The translations under genes were made by a program, and so were the position numbers. A model generated the notes under the pieces. That model had not been told where the DNA came from and did not search any database. It saw only the letters and a program-made list of their open reading frames with translations. From Azotobacter beijerinckii (lineage in GTDB: Bacteria > Pseudomonadota > Gammaproteobacteria > Pseudomonadales > Pseudomonadaceae), in contig NZ_FOFJ01000007.1 of NCBI RefSeq assembly GCF_900110885.1, positions 82,473-146,472 of the forward strand: a stretch of DNA of 64,000 nucleotides, written 5' to 3'. Of the stretch, positions 48,106 to 56,271 are shown in pieces (positions within the stretch are counted from its first letter, which is position 1; every line of letters begins with the position of its first letter).

Positions 48106-49473
48106 ATGATGGCCAAAGAAACCGAGATCAAGCTGCGGGTCAGCCGCACCACCCTCGCCGCCCTGCGCGAGCATCCCCTGCTCAAGGCACGCAGCGAGAA
48201 CGGCTGGCAACGCCACGAGCTGTTCAACCAGTACTACGACACCGCAGCGCGGGAGCTGGCCCGGGCACGGGTCGCCCTGCGCCTGCGGCGCGACGGCGGG
48301 CAGTACATCCAGACCCTGAAGAGCCGCGGGCAGAGCGTTGCCGGACTGTCCGAGCGCAACGAGTGGGACTGGTACCTGGAGCAACCCGTTCTGGACCCGG
48401 CCAGGCTCGACGACCAGTGCTGGCCGGCCGAGCTGGCCGGGCTGGACAAGCAGAGCCTGCAGCCGATCTTCACCACCGACTTCGTCCGCGAGAAGGCCGA
48501 CCTGGTCTGGCAGCGCGACGGACAGCGGGTAGCCGTCGAGGCGGCGCTGGACCTGGGCACGGTGGTCGCCGGAGCGCGGGAGGAGGAAATCTGCGAGCTG
48601 GAGCTGGAACTGCGCGAAGGCGAGCCCGCCGCCCTGCTGGAGCTGGCCCTCGCCCTGGCCGCCGACCTGCCGCTGATGCCCAGCGACATCAGCAAGGCCG
48701 AGCGCGGCTACCGCCTGTTCGACCCGGCCAGCTACGCCCTCGCCCTGCCGGCGCCGACGCCCGATGCGCAGACGCCGCTGGATACGGCCTTCGCGGCACT
48801 GGCCTGGCACCTGCTCGGCGCCAGCCAGCGGCTGGCCGAGCAGTACCGCTTCAGCGGCCACTGGAAACTGCTGGAGCAGTGGCTCGCCCAGCTGATCGAC
48901 CTGCGCGCCCTGCTCGGCAGCCTCGGCCAGGCCGCCCCGCGGACCAGCTCCAGCGGGCTGCGCGGCGCGCTGGACGCGCTGATCGAGGACTGGCGGCCGC
49001 CCCTGCAGGCCGGCCAGGACGACGAGGCCGCGCGCCAAGCGGCCCCGGCACTGTTCGCCGCCGAACTGGCGCGGACCCGCTGGGGACTGCTCTCGCTGGA
49101 AGCCTCGCGCTGGCTGCTGGCGCGCGACTGGACCGCCCGCCGCACCCCCGCCGGCCAGCGCCAGGGTGCCGCGCCACTGGGCCGCTGGCTGGCGCGCCTG
49201 CTGGCGGACGAGGCACGGGAGCTGCCGCTGGCGCGCTACCGGCAGCAGCCGGAAGATCTCGCCGAACAACTCCCGCGCCTCGAGCGTATGTTAGTCTGGC
49301 TGCGCCTTGCCCGTGGTGTGCTGGAAATGCCCGAGCCAGACCGCCTGTACGGCGAACTGGTCAAGCTCGGCGAGCTGGCCGCCCGCCCGCTGGACGATGC
49401 CCTGCGCGAGCGGCGCGCCGCCCAGGCCCAGACCGTGGCGACCCTGAAACCCTGGAAAGCGCTGCTGAAATAG
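48106..49473 (+). CDS. CYTH-CHAD domain protein, inorganic triphosphatase-like (YgiF)
   Basis: A 455-residue protein. The N-terminal CYTH domain (residues 1-205) has the ExExK signature KETEIKLRV and basic tunnel residues (RVALRLRRDG, IQTLKSRG). The C-terminal half (from about 225) is a helical CHAD-like region that is less conserved and poor in His. YgiF proteins hydrolyse inorganic triphosphate; CHAD domains bind polyphosphate. Placement directly after a phosphate transporter fits a phosphate or polyphosphate role. Two ATGs in a row (48106, 48109) make the exact start uncertain. Confidence 0.85.
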   Translation: MMAKETEIKLRVSRTTLAALREHPLLKARSENGWQRHELFNQYYDTAARELARARVALRLRRDGGQYIQTLKSRGQSVAGLSERNEWDWYLEQPVLDPARLDDQCWPAELAGLDKQSLQPIFTTDFVREKADLVWQRDGQRVAVEAALDLGTVVAGAREEEICELELELREGEPAALLELALALAADLPLMPSDISKAERGYRLFDPASYALALPAPTPDAQTPLDTAFAALAWHLLGASQRLAEQYRFSGHWKLLEQWLAQLIDLRALLGSLGQAAPRTSSSGLRGALDALIEDWRPPLQAGQDDEAARQAAPALFAAELARTRWGLLSLEASRWLLARDWTARRTPAGQRQGAAPLGRWLARLLADEARELPLARYRQQPEDLAEQLPRLERMLVWLRLARGVLEMPEPDRLYGELVKLGELAARPLDDALRERRAAQAQTVATLKPWKALLK

Positions 49474-49530
49474 GCTCCCGCCGGCAGGGCGAGCCCCTGC
49501 CGCGCGACTCCGTCCGGACGCACGCAATCA

Positions 49531-50214
49531 ATGTTCAAGCAAAGCCTCAAATCGATTTTCGCCACCTGGCTGACCGGCCTCCTGGCCCTTCTGCCGCTGA
49601 CCCTGACCCTGGTACTGCTGGCCTGGATCATCAGCCTGCTGAACCGCCTGATCGGTCCCTCCACCCTCGCCGGGCAGATCTCCGCCGGCCTCGGCCAGTA
49701 CTTCGTGAGCAATCCGTCGCTGGCCTACCTGTTCGGCGGCGTAGTCCTGCTGGCCTGCCTCTACCCGCTGGGTCTGGCCGTGCAGCTGGGACTGCGCCGG
49801 CCGCTGACCCGGCTGATCGACCTCACCCTGCGGCGCACGCCGCTGCTCGGCCAGCTCTACAACCTGGCGGACCGCTTCGTCGCCCTGCTGGACAAGAACA
49901 AGAACCCCGACATCACCGCCATGAGCCCGGTCTGGTGCTTCTTCGGCGGCGACGGCACCGCGGTGCTGGCGCTGCTGCCGAGCCCCGCGCCGATCGAGAT
50001 CGAGGGCCGCAGCTATCACGCCATCCTGGTGCCCACCGCGCCCATCCCGATCGGCGGCGGGCTGCTCTACGTGCCGGTCGAATGGGTGCGCCCGGCGCAC
50101 ATGGGGATCGACGAGCTGACCAGCATCTATGTCTCCATGGGCCTCACTTCGCCGTCGGAAGCCAAGGCCCGGCGGGGCCAGAGCTTCGACCTGGATCACG
50201 GAAAAGGCCTCTGA
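49531..50214 (+). CDS. DUF502 family membrane protein
   Basis: A 227-residue protein with two N-terminal helices (about residues 10-38 and 62-88). A soluble domain with the DUF502 pattern follows: TPLLGQLYNLADRF, then FFGGDGTAVLALLPS and LVPTAPIPIGGGLLYVPVEW. Its function is unknown. It sits in the same direction between the CYTH/CHAD gene (57 bp upstream) and the GspE-like gene (73 bp downstream). Confidence 0.85.
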   Translation: MFKQSLKSIFATWLTGLLALLPLTLTLVLLAWIISLLNRLIGPSTLAGQISAGLGQYFVSNPSLAYLFGGVVLLACLYPLGLAVQLGLRRPLTRLIDLTLRRTPLLGQLYNLADRFVALLDKNKNPDITAMSPVWCFFGGDGTAVLALLPSPAPIEIEGRSYHAILVPTAPIPIGGGLLYVPVEWVRPAHMGIDELTSIYVSMGLTSPSEAKARRGQSFDLDHGKGL

Positions 50215-50287
50215 AGACGCCCGTCGCTTCGCCCCGGCGGCCCCCTCGGGCATGCTGGCGAGCCACGCAGAACCACCGAGACTCCGC

Positions 50288-52072
50288 ATGCCCTCCATCG
50301 CTTCTTCCCCCGAGGACCGCTGGCTCGACCTGGGCGACCTGCTGCGCGAGCTGGTCGCCCGCGGCCGGATCGGCCAGGACAGCGCCGAGCAGTGCCTGGC
50401 GATCCGCCGCAGCGCGGTGAACAACCAGCAGCACCCGCTGGAGTTCCTCGCCGCCCAGCAGCTCGACGACCGCCGCCAGCCCGGCCGCAAGCTCGACCTG
50501 GAAAGCCTCACCCAGTGGCTGGCCGACTACGCCGGGCAGCCCTACCTGCGCATCGACCCGCTGAAGATCGACGTCGCCGCGATGACCCCGCTGATGTCCT
50601 ATGCCTTCGCCCAGCGCCACAAGATCCTCGCCGTGGCGATCGCCGCGGACGGCGTCACCGTCGCCAGCGCGCAGCCCTTCGTCGGCAGCTGGGAAGCCAA
50701 CCTGACCCATGTGCTCCGGCGGCCGATCCGCCGGGTGGTGGCCAATCCGGCGGAGATCCAGCGCTTCACCGTGGAGTTCTACCGCCTGGCCAAGTCGGTC
50801 AGCGGCGCCTCGGCCAGCGAACAGAAAATCAGCGGCATCGGCAACTTCGAGCAGTTGCTCAAGCTCGGCGCGGCGGACCAGGAGCCGGACGCCAACGACG
50901 CGCACATCGTGACCATCGTCGACTGGCTGTTCCAGTACGCCTTCCAGCAGCGCGCCAGCGACATCCACATCGAGCCGCGCCGCGAGCAGGGCAGCGTGCG
51001 CTTTCGCATCGATGGCGTGCTGCACAACGTCTACCAGTTCCCGCCGCAGGTGACCATGGCGGTGGTCAGCCGGCTGAAATCCCTCGGCCGGATGAACGTC
51101 GCCGAGAAGCGCAGGCCGCAGGACGGCCGGGTCAAGACCAAGAGCCCGGACGGCGGCGAGATCGAACTGCGCCTCTCCACCCTGCCGACCGCCTTCGGCG
51201 AGAAGCTGGTGATGCGCATCTTCGATCCCGAGGTGCTGCTCAAAAGCTTCGACGCGCTCGGCTTCTCCGCCGACGACCTGCGCCGCTGGCAACACATGAC
51301 CGGCCAGCCCAACGGCATCATCCTGGTCACCGGGCCGACTGGCTCGGGCAAGACCACCACGCTCTACACCACGCTGAAACAATTGGCGACGCCGGAGGTC
51401 AACGTCTGCACCATCGAAGACCCCATCGAAATGATCGAGCCGGCGTTCAACCAGATGCAAGTGCAGCACAACATCGACCTGACCTTCGCCAGTGGCGTGC
51501 GCGCGCTGATGCGCCAGGACCCGGACATCATCATGGTCGGCGAGATCCGCGACCTGGAAACCGCCGAGATGGCCATCCAGGCGGCGCTCACCGGCCACCT
51601 GGTGCTCTCCACCCTGCACACCAACGACGCGCCCAGCGCCATCACCCGCCTGCTCGAACTCGGCGTGCCCTACTACCTGCTCAAGGCCACCCTGCTCGGG
51701 GTCATGGCCCAGCGCCTGGTGCGCACCCTGTGCCCGCACTGCAAGGCGCCGGTCGCGCTCGACGAGGCCGACTGGCAGGCGCTGACCCGCCCCTGGAACG
51801 CCCCGCTGCCGAGCGGCGCGCACCGGGCGGTGGGGTGCCCGGAATGCCGCGACACCGGCTATCGCGGGCGGGCCGGGGTCTACGAGATCATGCTGCTGAA
51901 CGATGCCCTCAAGCCGCTGATCGGTGCCGACACCGACCTGCTCGCCCTGCGCCGCGCCGCCTTCAAGGACGGCATGCGCAGCCTGCGCCTGTCCGGCGCG
52001 CTGAAGGTTGCCGCCGGATCGACCACCCTGGAGGAGGTCATGCGCGTCACCCCACAGAGCGAACAGCGCTAA
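50288..52072 (+). CDS. GspE/PilB-type secretion ATPase (orphan)
   Basis: A 594-residue type II secretion/type IV pilus-type ATPase. An N-terminal GspE_N domain (about residues 60-165) precedes the ATPase. Walker A is GPTGSGKTTTLYT (Lys355), then the Asp box, Walker B IIMVGEIRDLETAE and His box LSTLHTND. The zinc tetracysteine is CPHC and CPEC (near residues 481 and 519). No pseudopilin, GspF or secretin gene is nearby, so its partner system must be elsewhere, or it has another role. The ATG at 50288 is chosen by similarity to the family start; a longer form is possible. Confidence 0.88.
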   Translation: MPSIASSPEDRWLDLGDLLRELVARGRIGQDSAEQCLAIRRSAVNNQQHPLEFLAAQQLDDRRQPGRKLDLESLTQWLADYAGQPYLRIDPLKIDVAAMTPLMSYAFAQRHKILAVAIAADGVTVASAQPFVGSWEANLTHVLRRPIRRVVANPAEIQRFTVEFYRLAKSVSGASASEQKISGIGNFEQLLKLGAADQEPDANDAHIVTIVDWLFQYAFQQRASDIHIEPRREQGSVRFRIDGVLHNVYQFPPQVTMAVVSRLKSLGRMNVAEKRRPQDGRVKTKSPDGGEIELRLSTLPTAFGEKLVMRIFDPEVLLKSFDALGFSADDLRRWQHMTGQPNGIILVTGPTGSGKTTTLYTTLKQLATPEVNVCTIEDPIEMIEPAFNQMQVQHNIDLTFASGVRALMRQDPDIIMVGEIRDLETAEMAIQAALTGHLVLSTLHTNDAPSAITRLLELGVPYYLLKATLLGVMAQRLVRTLCPHCKAPVALDEADWQALTRPWNAPLPSGAHRAVGCPECRDTGYRGRAGVYEIMLLNDALKPLIGADTDLLALRRAAFKDGMRSLRLSGALKVAAGSTTLEEVMRVTPQSEQR

Positions 52073-52129
52073 CCCGGTAAAATCCCCTCCGACCCGCTGC
52101 CGTACCACCTCGTCCCCTAGGAAGTCCCC

Positions 52130-52204
52130 ATGCCAAGCTGTCGCATTGCCCGCCCCCATCCCGGTTCCGCCTGTACCGGCCTGCGGAGCTGCCGATGCTG
52201 CTGA
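52130..52204 (+). CDS. Possible 24-residue leader peptide ahead of the NfeD-like gene
   Basis: An ATG preceded by TAGGAAGTCCCC opens a 24-codon frame (MPSCRIARPHPGSACTGLRS, then CRCC). It ends at 52204, ten bases into the next gene. It has four Cys and four Arg. Overlap and a good ribosome binding site suggest translational coupling to the NfeD-like gene, whose own start has no clear site. It may be only a chance frame. Confidence 0.3.
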   Translation: MPSCRIARPHPGSACTGLRSCRCC

Positions 52205-52446
52205 CCTGCCTGCAAGCGCTGTCACCCTGGCACTGGTTGGGCCTCGGTATCCTCCTGCTGATCCTGGAAGTCTTCGACGCCGGCGGCTACCTGCTGTGGC
52301 TGGCCCTGGTCGCCACCGGCCTCGCCGTGCTACTGCAGGTTCTGCCCGAGCTGTCCTGGAAGCTGCAGCTGCTGCTGTTCGTCAGCCTGTCGATGCCGCT
52401 GCTGCTGCTCTGGAAGCACTGGCGCCAGTACCTGCTGGACCGCTGA
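52195..52446 (+). CDS. Short NfeD-like membrane protein
   Basis: An 83-residue protein made of two or three helices (residues about 12-28, 33-50 and 57-73). It matches the membrane portion of NfeD/YbbK proteins (WHWLGLGILLLILEVFDAGG, YLLWLALVATGLAVLL). The C-terminal OB-fold of longer NfeD proteins is missing, as in several Pseudomonas homologues. NfeD proteins usually work with stomatin-like partners, none of which is encoded here. Confidence 0.7.
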   Translation: MLLTCLQALSPWHWLGLGILLLILEVFDAGGYLLWLALVATGLAVLLQVLPELSWKLQLLLFVSLSMPLLLLWKHWRQYLLDR

Positions 52447-52533
52447 TCGGGCCGGCCGCGCCGGCGCCCTCCGTCACGGAACTCGAACCGCAGCGGAATG
52501 ATCTCATTTAGGCATCATTCCCTGGAGTTCCCC

Positions 52534-52872
52534 ATGAAAAGCAAGTTCGCCGGCCTCGTCGTCATCCTCGCCACCCTGCCCTTCGGCGCGGTGCAAGCCC
52601 GCGACGATGGCTTCCTGCGCGACATCATCTCTTCCGGCCTCACCACCGCCTCGACCTACCTGACCTTCAAGGACGACAAGCTGATCGTCGCCGCCCAGGA
52701 AGACGCGGGCAGCTTCGTCGCCAGCGACGGCCAGATCCGCGGCCCCTATCTGGAGGCGGCGCTGCAGCAGCTGCGCGAGACCAATCCCCAGTTGCAGGCC
52801 AGCGACATGGAGCTGGCCAGCGCGATTCTCGCCAACCAGGCCGAGGCCCCGGCACGCTTCGGCGGCCACTGA
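52534..52872 (+). CDS. DUF2388 family exported protein
   Basis: A 112-residue protein with a signal peptide (KSKFAGLVVILATLPFGAVQA, cleavage near residue 22). The mature part matches DUF2388: TTASTYLTFKDDKLIVAAQE, then DAGSFVASDGQIRGPYLEAA and ASDMELASAILANQAE. The family is Pseudomonas-centred and periplasmic with unknown function; GGAG lies 7 nt before the ATG. It is followed by the control region of the sigma-54-driven RNA gene. Confidence 0.82.
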   Translation: MKSKFAGLVVILATLPFGAVQARDDGFLRDIISSGLTTASTYLTFKDDKLIVAAQEDAGSFVASDGQIRGPYLEAALQQLRETNPQLQASDMELASAILANQAEAPARFGGH

Positions 52873-52888
52873 GCCGCACCTGGGCGGC

Positions 52889-52962
52889 GGTAACGGTTGG
52901 GCGTTACCCGGCGCGCCCCGGGAAACACCCAGCTGTTACCCACACTCTCCTTATGGGTAGCG
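52889..52962. promoter_or_regulatory. Upstream activating sites for the sigma-54 RNA promoter (CbrB-like)
   Basis: A perfect inverted repeat GGTAACG-N6-CGTTACC (52889-52908) is followed by a near-perfect one, GTTACCC-N13-GGGTAGC (52935-52961, one mismatch). They lie about 120-195 bp before the predicted transcription start, where NtrC-family enhancer proteins bind. TGTTAC/GTAACA half-sites are those described for CbrB. Assignment to CbrB is inference from motif and from the RNA type. Confidence 0.6.
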
Positions 52963-53057
52963 AATCTGGGTCGAACGGAAACAGAATGACACCTCCCCAG
53001 GCTCCACAGAAAAGGGCATTTTTATTAAGTTATTGATTTTAAAGGTTTTAACTTTTT

Positions 53058-53073
53058 TGGCACGGGTAATGCT
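53058..53073 (+). promoter_or_regulatory. Sigma-54 (-24/-12) promoter
   Basis: TGGCAC-N5-ATGCT matches the RpoN consensus TGGCAC-N5-TTGCW with one mismatch; the GG and GC dinucleotides have exact spacing. It lies in A/T-rich DNA and transcription would begin near 53084. Confidence 0.8.
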
Positions 53074-53083
53074 CTATCTCGTG

Positions 53084-53450
53084 TACAACAAAAATAAAAA
53101 ACAGCACCTTAAAACAACAACATAAAACGACTCTGACATAACAAGAATAAGCACGGCGGAGACGGCGCAAACTGATTTTTTTGGAGAGGATACGCGTTCA
53201 GGGGTCAAGGCCCCGCAGCCGGACAGAGAACAATAAAACTACCTCGAGGTAGCGCCCGGACTGGTTAGATCACGTAGTGGTCATCGCGATATCGGCGATC
53301 AAAGAAATACGTTTGCTCTTGGCCCCGATTGGGGCCGACTGAAGCATCTTCAGGGTGGCGGTCGACAAGAACAACAACAGATCGAGCACAAGAAGAACAA
53401 AGCACAAAGTCAATTTGGAGGGGAGCCCAGGCTCCCCTCTGTGCTTTCCG
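53084..53450 (+). ncRNA. CrcZ/CrcY-like Hfq-sequestering small RNA
   Basis: A non-coding region of about 367 nt behind a sigma-54 promoter. It carries at least six A-rich AAN-repeat tracts of the kind bound by Hfq-Crc: near 53085-53103 (ACAACAAAAATAAAAAACA), 53111-53127, 53137-53150, 53228-53239, 53365-53380 (ACAAGAACAACAACAG) and 53388-53409. A terminator hairpin ends it. Size, promoter class, upstream GTTAC sites and motif content match the CrcZ/CrcY/CrcX RNAs, which relieve carbon catabolite repression by titrating Hfq. Which paralogue it is cannot be decided here. No open frame of interest lies inside. Confidence 0.75.
53399..53447 (+). terminator. Two-part terminator hairpin of the CrcZ-like RNA
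   Basis: The inner stem is GAGGGGAGC-CCAG-GCTCCCCTC (53418-53439). An outer pairing AAAGCACA (53399-53406) with TGTGCTTT (53440-53447) extends it and gives the T-containing end. It lies just before the stop of the convergent DUF480 gene. Confidence 0.7.
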
Positions 53451-53481
53451 GAAAACCCTCGCTCTTCCCGGGACGCTCCGC

Positions 53482-54153
53482 TCAATCCCGCGGCTTGCCG
53501 CCCACCGCGTCCCCTTCCAGTTTCGCCAGCCGCTCCTCCAGTTCGGCGATGCGCGCCTCCAACGCCTCGATCCGGGCATTCGCCGTCCCTTCGTTACCGG
53601 CAGTGTGCGTCGCCCGCACAGCCAGCAGCTCCTCCAGATCCTCCGGCGTACCCAGCAGGTGCATATAGCGTTCCTCGCGCTGTCCCGGCTGGCGCGGCAC
53701 CCGGCAGACCAGCTCGCGGCCGATCAACCGCTCCAGCTGGTGCTGCAGGTCTTCGCCGTCGTCGAAATCGTGCAGGCGGGCACTGCGGGTCAGCAGCTCG
53801 TTGACGGTCTGCGGACCGCGCAGCAGCAGCAGCCCGATCAGCACCAGCTGCGGTGGCGTGAGTTGCAGGGCCTTGTCGAGACGGTGCTCCCAGCGGTCCG
53901 CCCGGCTGCCCATGACCAGCTGCAGCAGGGCGCGCCCCTCCAGCTGGCGCAGACTCTGGCCAACCTGGCCGGGACTGAGGTTCATCAGCGGCTCGCGGCT
54001 GGTCTTCTGGTTGCAGGCGAGCACCAGGGCATTGAGGGTCAGCGGATAGCTTTCCGGGGTGGTCGCCTGCTTCTCGATCAGGCAACCCAGGATGCGGACT
54101 TCGACGGCATTGAGCGGCTCGCGCGCGCGCGGCGTTTCGGGCTGGTCGGACAT
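53482..54153 (-). CDS. DUF480 (YceH) family protein
   Basis: A 223-residue protein of the YceH/DUF480 family, which has two winged-helix domains: [20 protein letters not shown] (residues 14-33), then [11 protein letters not shown], and [20 protein letters not shown]. The C-terminus is a short coiled coil ([20 protein letters not shown]). It is likely DNA-associated; no defined function. It converges with the CrcZ-like RNA and diverges from the Mla-like operon. Confidence 0.87.
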   Translation of the reverse strand: MSDQPETPRAREPLNAVEVRILGCLIEKQATTPESYPLTLNALVLACNQKTSREPLMNLSPGQVGQSLRQLEGRALLQLVMGSRADRWEHRLDKALQLTPPQLVLIGLLLLRGPQTVNELLTRSARLHDFDDGEDLQHQLERLIGRELVCRVPRQPGQREERYMHLLGTPEDLEELLAVRATHTAGNEGTANARIEALEARIAELEERLAKLEGDAVGGKPRD

Positions 54154-54322
54154 GACGGGACATCCTCGACGGGAAAACCCCTAGCCTAGCGGGAGCGCCG
54201 TGCCCTTGAACATATCCATCCGCCCAACTTTCGGCATGCTGTGATCGAAAAGGGGGGCTGTTATGATCCCCCCGTGGGCTCCACGCGATCCCCTAGCGCA
54301 AGACGACACGAACAGGCCAACG

Positions 54323-55474
54323 ATGCACCCGACTCCCTCACCGCCAGGTCAGCTGCAGCTGAGCGGCGCCGGCCAGTCCCCCGGACTGAGCATCGCCGGC
54401 GACTGGACGCTGCCGCACTACCCGCGCCTGAAGCGCGAGATCGAGCGCACCCGGCCGCAACTCGATGCCGCCTGTCCGGTCGCACTGGACGACCTGGGCG
54501 CCCTCGACACCGCCGGCGCCGGCCTGCTGGTGGAACTGCTCGGGGCCGAGCGCATCGCGGACATCGCCCGCTGGGCGCCGCAGCTGCCCGCCGAACGCCT
54601 GGCCCTGCTGCGCACGGTCGCCACGGCGCTGGCCGATTCTGCCGCCGGCCCCGGGGAAGAGCCGAAGCGCTCCACCCTCCGCGACGTGCTGGCGCACATC
54701 GGCCGGGTCGTCGAAACGCTCTGGGAGCAGCAGCGGACGCTGTACGGCTTCATCGGCCTGACCCTGAGCACCCTGCTGCTGACCCTGCCGCGCCCGCGGC
54801 GCTGGCGCATCACCCCGCTGGTCGCGCACATCGAGCGGACCGGGCTGGACGCCGTGCCCATCGTCGCCCTGCTGACCTTCATGGTCGGCGCGGTGGTGGC
54901 CTTCCTCGGCGCCACGGTACTCGGCCAGTTCGGCGCCACCATCTATACCGTCAACCTGGTGGCCTATTCCTTCCTGCGCGAATTCGGCGTGCTGCTCTGC
55001 GCCATCCTGATGGCCGGTCGCACCGCCAGCGCCTTCGCCGCGCAGATCGGCGCGATGAAGGCCAACGAGGAAATCGACGCGATCCGCGCGCTCGGCCTCG
55101 ACCCGATCGAGCTGCTGGTGCTGCCGCGGGTGCTGGCGATGCTGATGACCCTGCCGATCCTCACCTTCATCGCCATGCTCTGCGGCATCCTCGGCGGCCT
55201 GGCGGTCTGCGTCCTGGCGCTGGACATCTCGCCGGTGCAGTACTTCGCGATCCTCGAGCAGGAGATTCCGGTCAACCATTACCTGGTCGGCCTCGGCAAG
55301 GCGCCGTTGTTCGCCTTCCTGATCGCCGTGATCGGCTGCCTGGAGGGCTTCAAGGCCAGCGGCAGCGCCCAGTCGGTCGGCGAACGCACCACCTCCAGCG
55401 TGGTGCAGTCGATCTTCATGGTGATCCTGCTGGACGCCCTGGCCGCGCTGTTCCTCATGGAGATGGGCTGGTGA
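54323..55474 (+). CDS. MlaE-type ABC transporter permease with N-terminal STAS-like domain
   Basis: A 383-residue inner-membrane permease. Residues 1-95 form a STAS-like domain (LGALDTAGAGLLVELLG), then come five or six helices with the MlaE signature: REFGVLLCAILMAGRTASAF, AQIGAMKANEEIDAIRALGL. With the next three genes it makes an Mla-like phospholipid transport system between inner and outer membranes. The start at 54323 is preferred over a longer frame from 54263. Its stop overlaps the ATPase start (GTGA). Confidence 0.88.
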   Translation: MHPTPSPPGQLQLSGAGQSPGLSIAGDWTLPHYPRLKREIERTRPQLDAACPVALDDLGALDTAGAGLLVELLGAERIADIARWAPQLPAERLALLRTVATALADSAAGPGEEPKRSTLRDVLAHIGRVVETLWEQQRTLYGFIGLTLSTLLLTLPRPRRWRITPLVAHIERTGLDAVPIVALLTFMVGAVVAFLGATVLGQFGATIYTVNLVAYSFLREFGVLLCAILMAGRTASAFAAQIGAMKANEEIDAIRALGLDPIELLVLPRVLAMLMTLPILTFIAMLCGILGGLAVCVLALDISPVQYFAILEQEIPVNHYLVGLGKAPLFAFLIAVIGCLEGFKASGSAQSVGERTTSSVVQSIFMVILLDALAALFLMEMGW

Positions 55475-56271
55475 GCGCCGGCACGCCGCCGCCGGAGCCG
55501 CTGATCCGGGTGCGCGGCCTGGTCAACCGCTTCGGTCGGCAGACGGTGCACGACGGCCTCGACCTGGACATCCGTCGCGGCGAGATCCTCGGCGTGGTCG
55601 GCGGCTCGGGCACCGGCAAGTCGGTGCTGCTGCGCAGCATCGTCGGCCTGCACCGGCCGAGCGCCGGGCGGATCGAGGTGTTCGGCGAGGATCTGCTGAC
55701 CCTGCCGAGCGCGCAGCGCTCGCGGCTGGAGCGACGCTTCGGCGTGCTCTTCCAGCAGGGCGCCCTGTTCACCTCGCTGAACCTCGCGGAGAACGTCGCC
55801 CTGCCGCTGATCGAGCATGCCGGGCTATCGCGCCCCGAGGCCGAGCACCTGGCCCGGCTCAAGCTGGCGCTGGCCGGACTGCCGGCCAACGCCGCCGACA
55901 AGTACCCGGACGAGTTGTCCGGCGGGATGATCAAGCGCGCCGCCCTGGCTCGCGCCCTGGCGCTGGACCCGGAGGTGCTGTTTCTCGACGAGCCGACGGC
56001 CGGCCTCGACCCGATCGGCGCGGCGGCCTTCGATCAGCTTATCCTCACCCTGCGCGACGCCCTCGGGCTCGGCGTGTTCCTGGTCACCCACGATCTGGAC
56101 ACCCTCTACACCAGCTGCGACCGGGTCGCCGTGCTGGCGCAGAAACGCGTGCTGGTGGCCGATCGCCTCGAGGTGGTGGCCGCCACCGACGACGCCTGGA
56201 TCCGCGAATACTTCCACGGCCCGCGCGGCCGCGCGGCGCAACGGGCAGCCGAACTGCAGGAGACCCCCTGA
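55471..56271 (+). CDS. MlaF-type ABC transporter ATPase
   Basis: A 266-residue ATPase of the lipid-import class. Walker A GGSGTGKSVLL (near residues 46-56), Q loop LFQQGALFTSL, signature LSGGMIKRAALARAL, Walker B VLFLDEPTAGLDP and switch His in VTHDLDT are all present. The GTG start overlaps the permease stop; its own stop shares one base with the MCE start (TGATG), indicating tight coupling. It would power lipid transfer with the MlaE-type permease. Confidence 0.92.
   Translation: MSAGTPPPEPLIRVRGLVNRFGRQTVHDGLDLDIRRGEILGVVGGSGTGKSVLLRSIVGLHRPSAGRIEVFGEDLLTLPSAQRSRLERRFGVLFQQGALFTSLNLAENVALPLIEHAGLSRPEAEHLARLKLALAGLPANAADKYPDELSGGMIKRAALARALALDPEVLFLDEPTAGLDPIGAAAFDQLILTLRDALGLGVFLVTHDLDTLYTSCDRVAVLAQKRVLVADRLEVVAATDDAWIREYFHGPRGRAAQRAAELQETP

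Noticed and set aside
46582..49269. Very long open frame antisense to the phosphate transporter and CYTH/CHAD genes
   Set aside because: It mirrors two well-supported genes, has a Gln/Gly/Arg-rich composition typical of antisense frames in high-GC DNA, and no recognisable domain.
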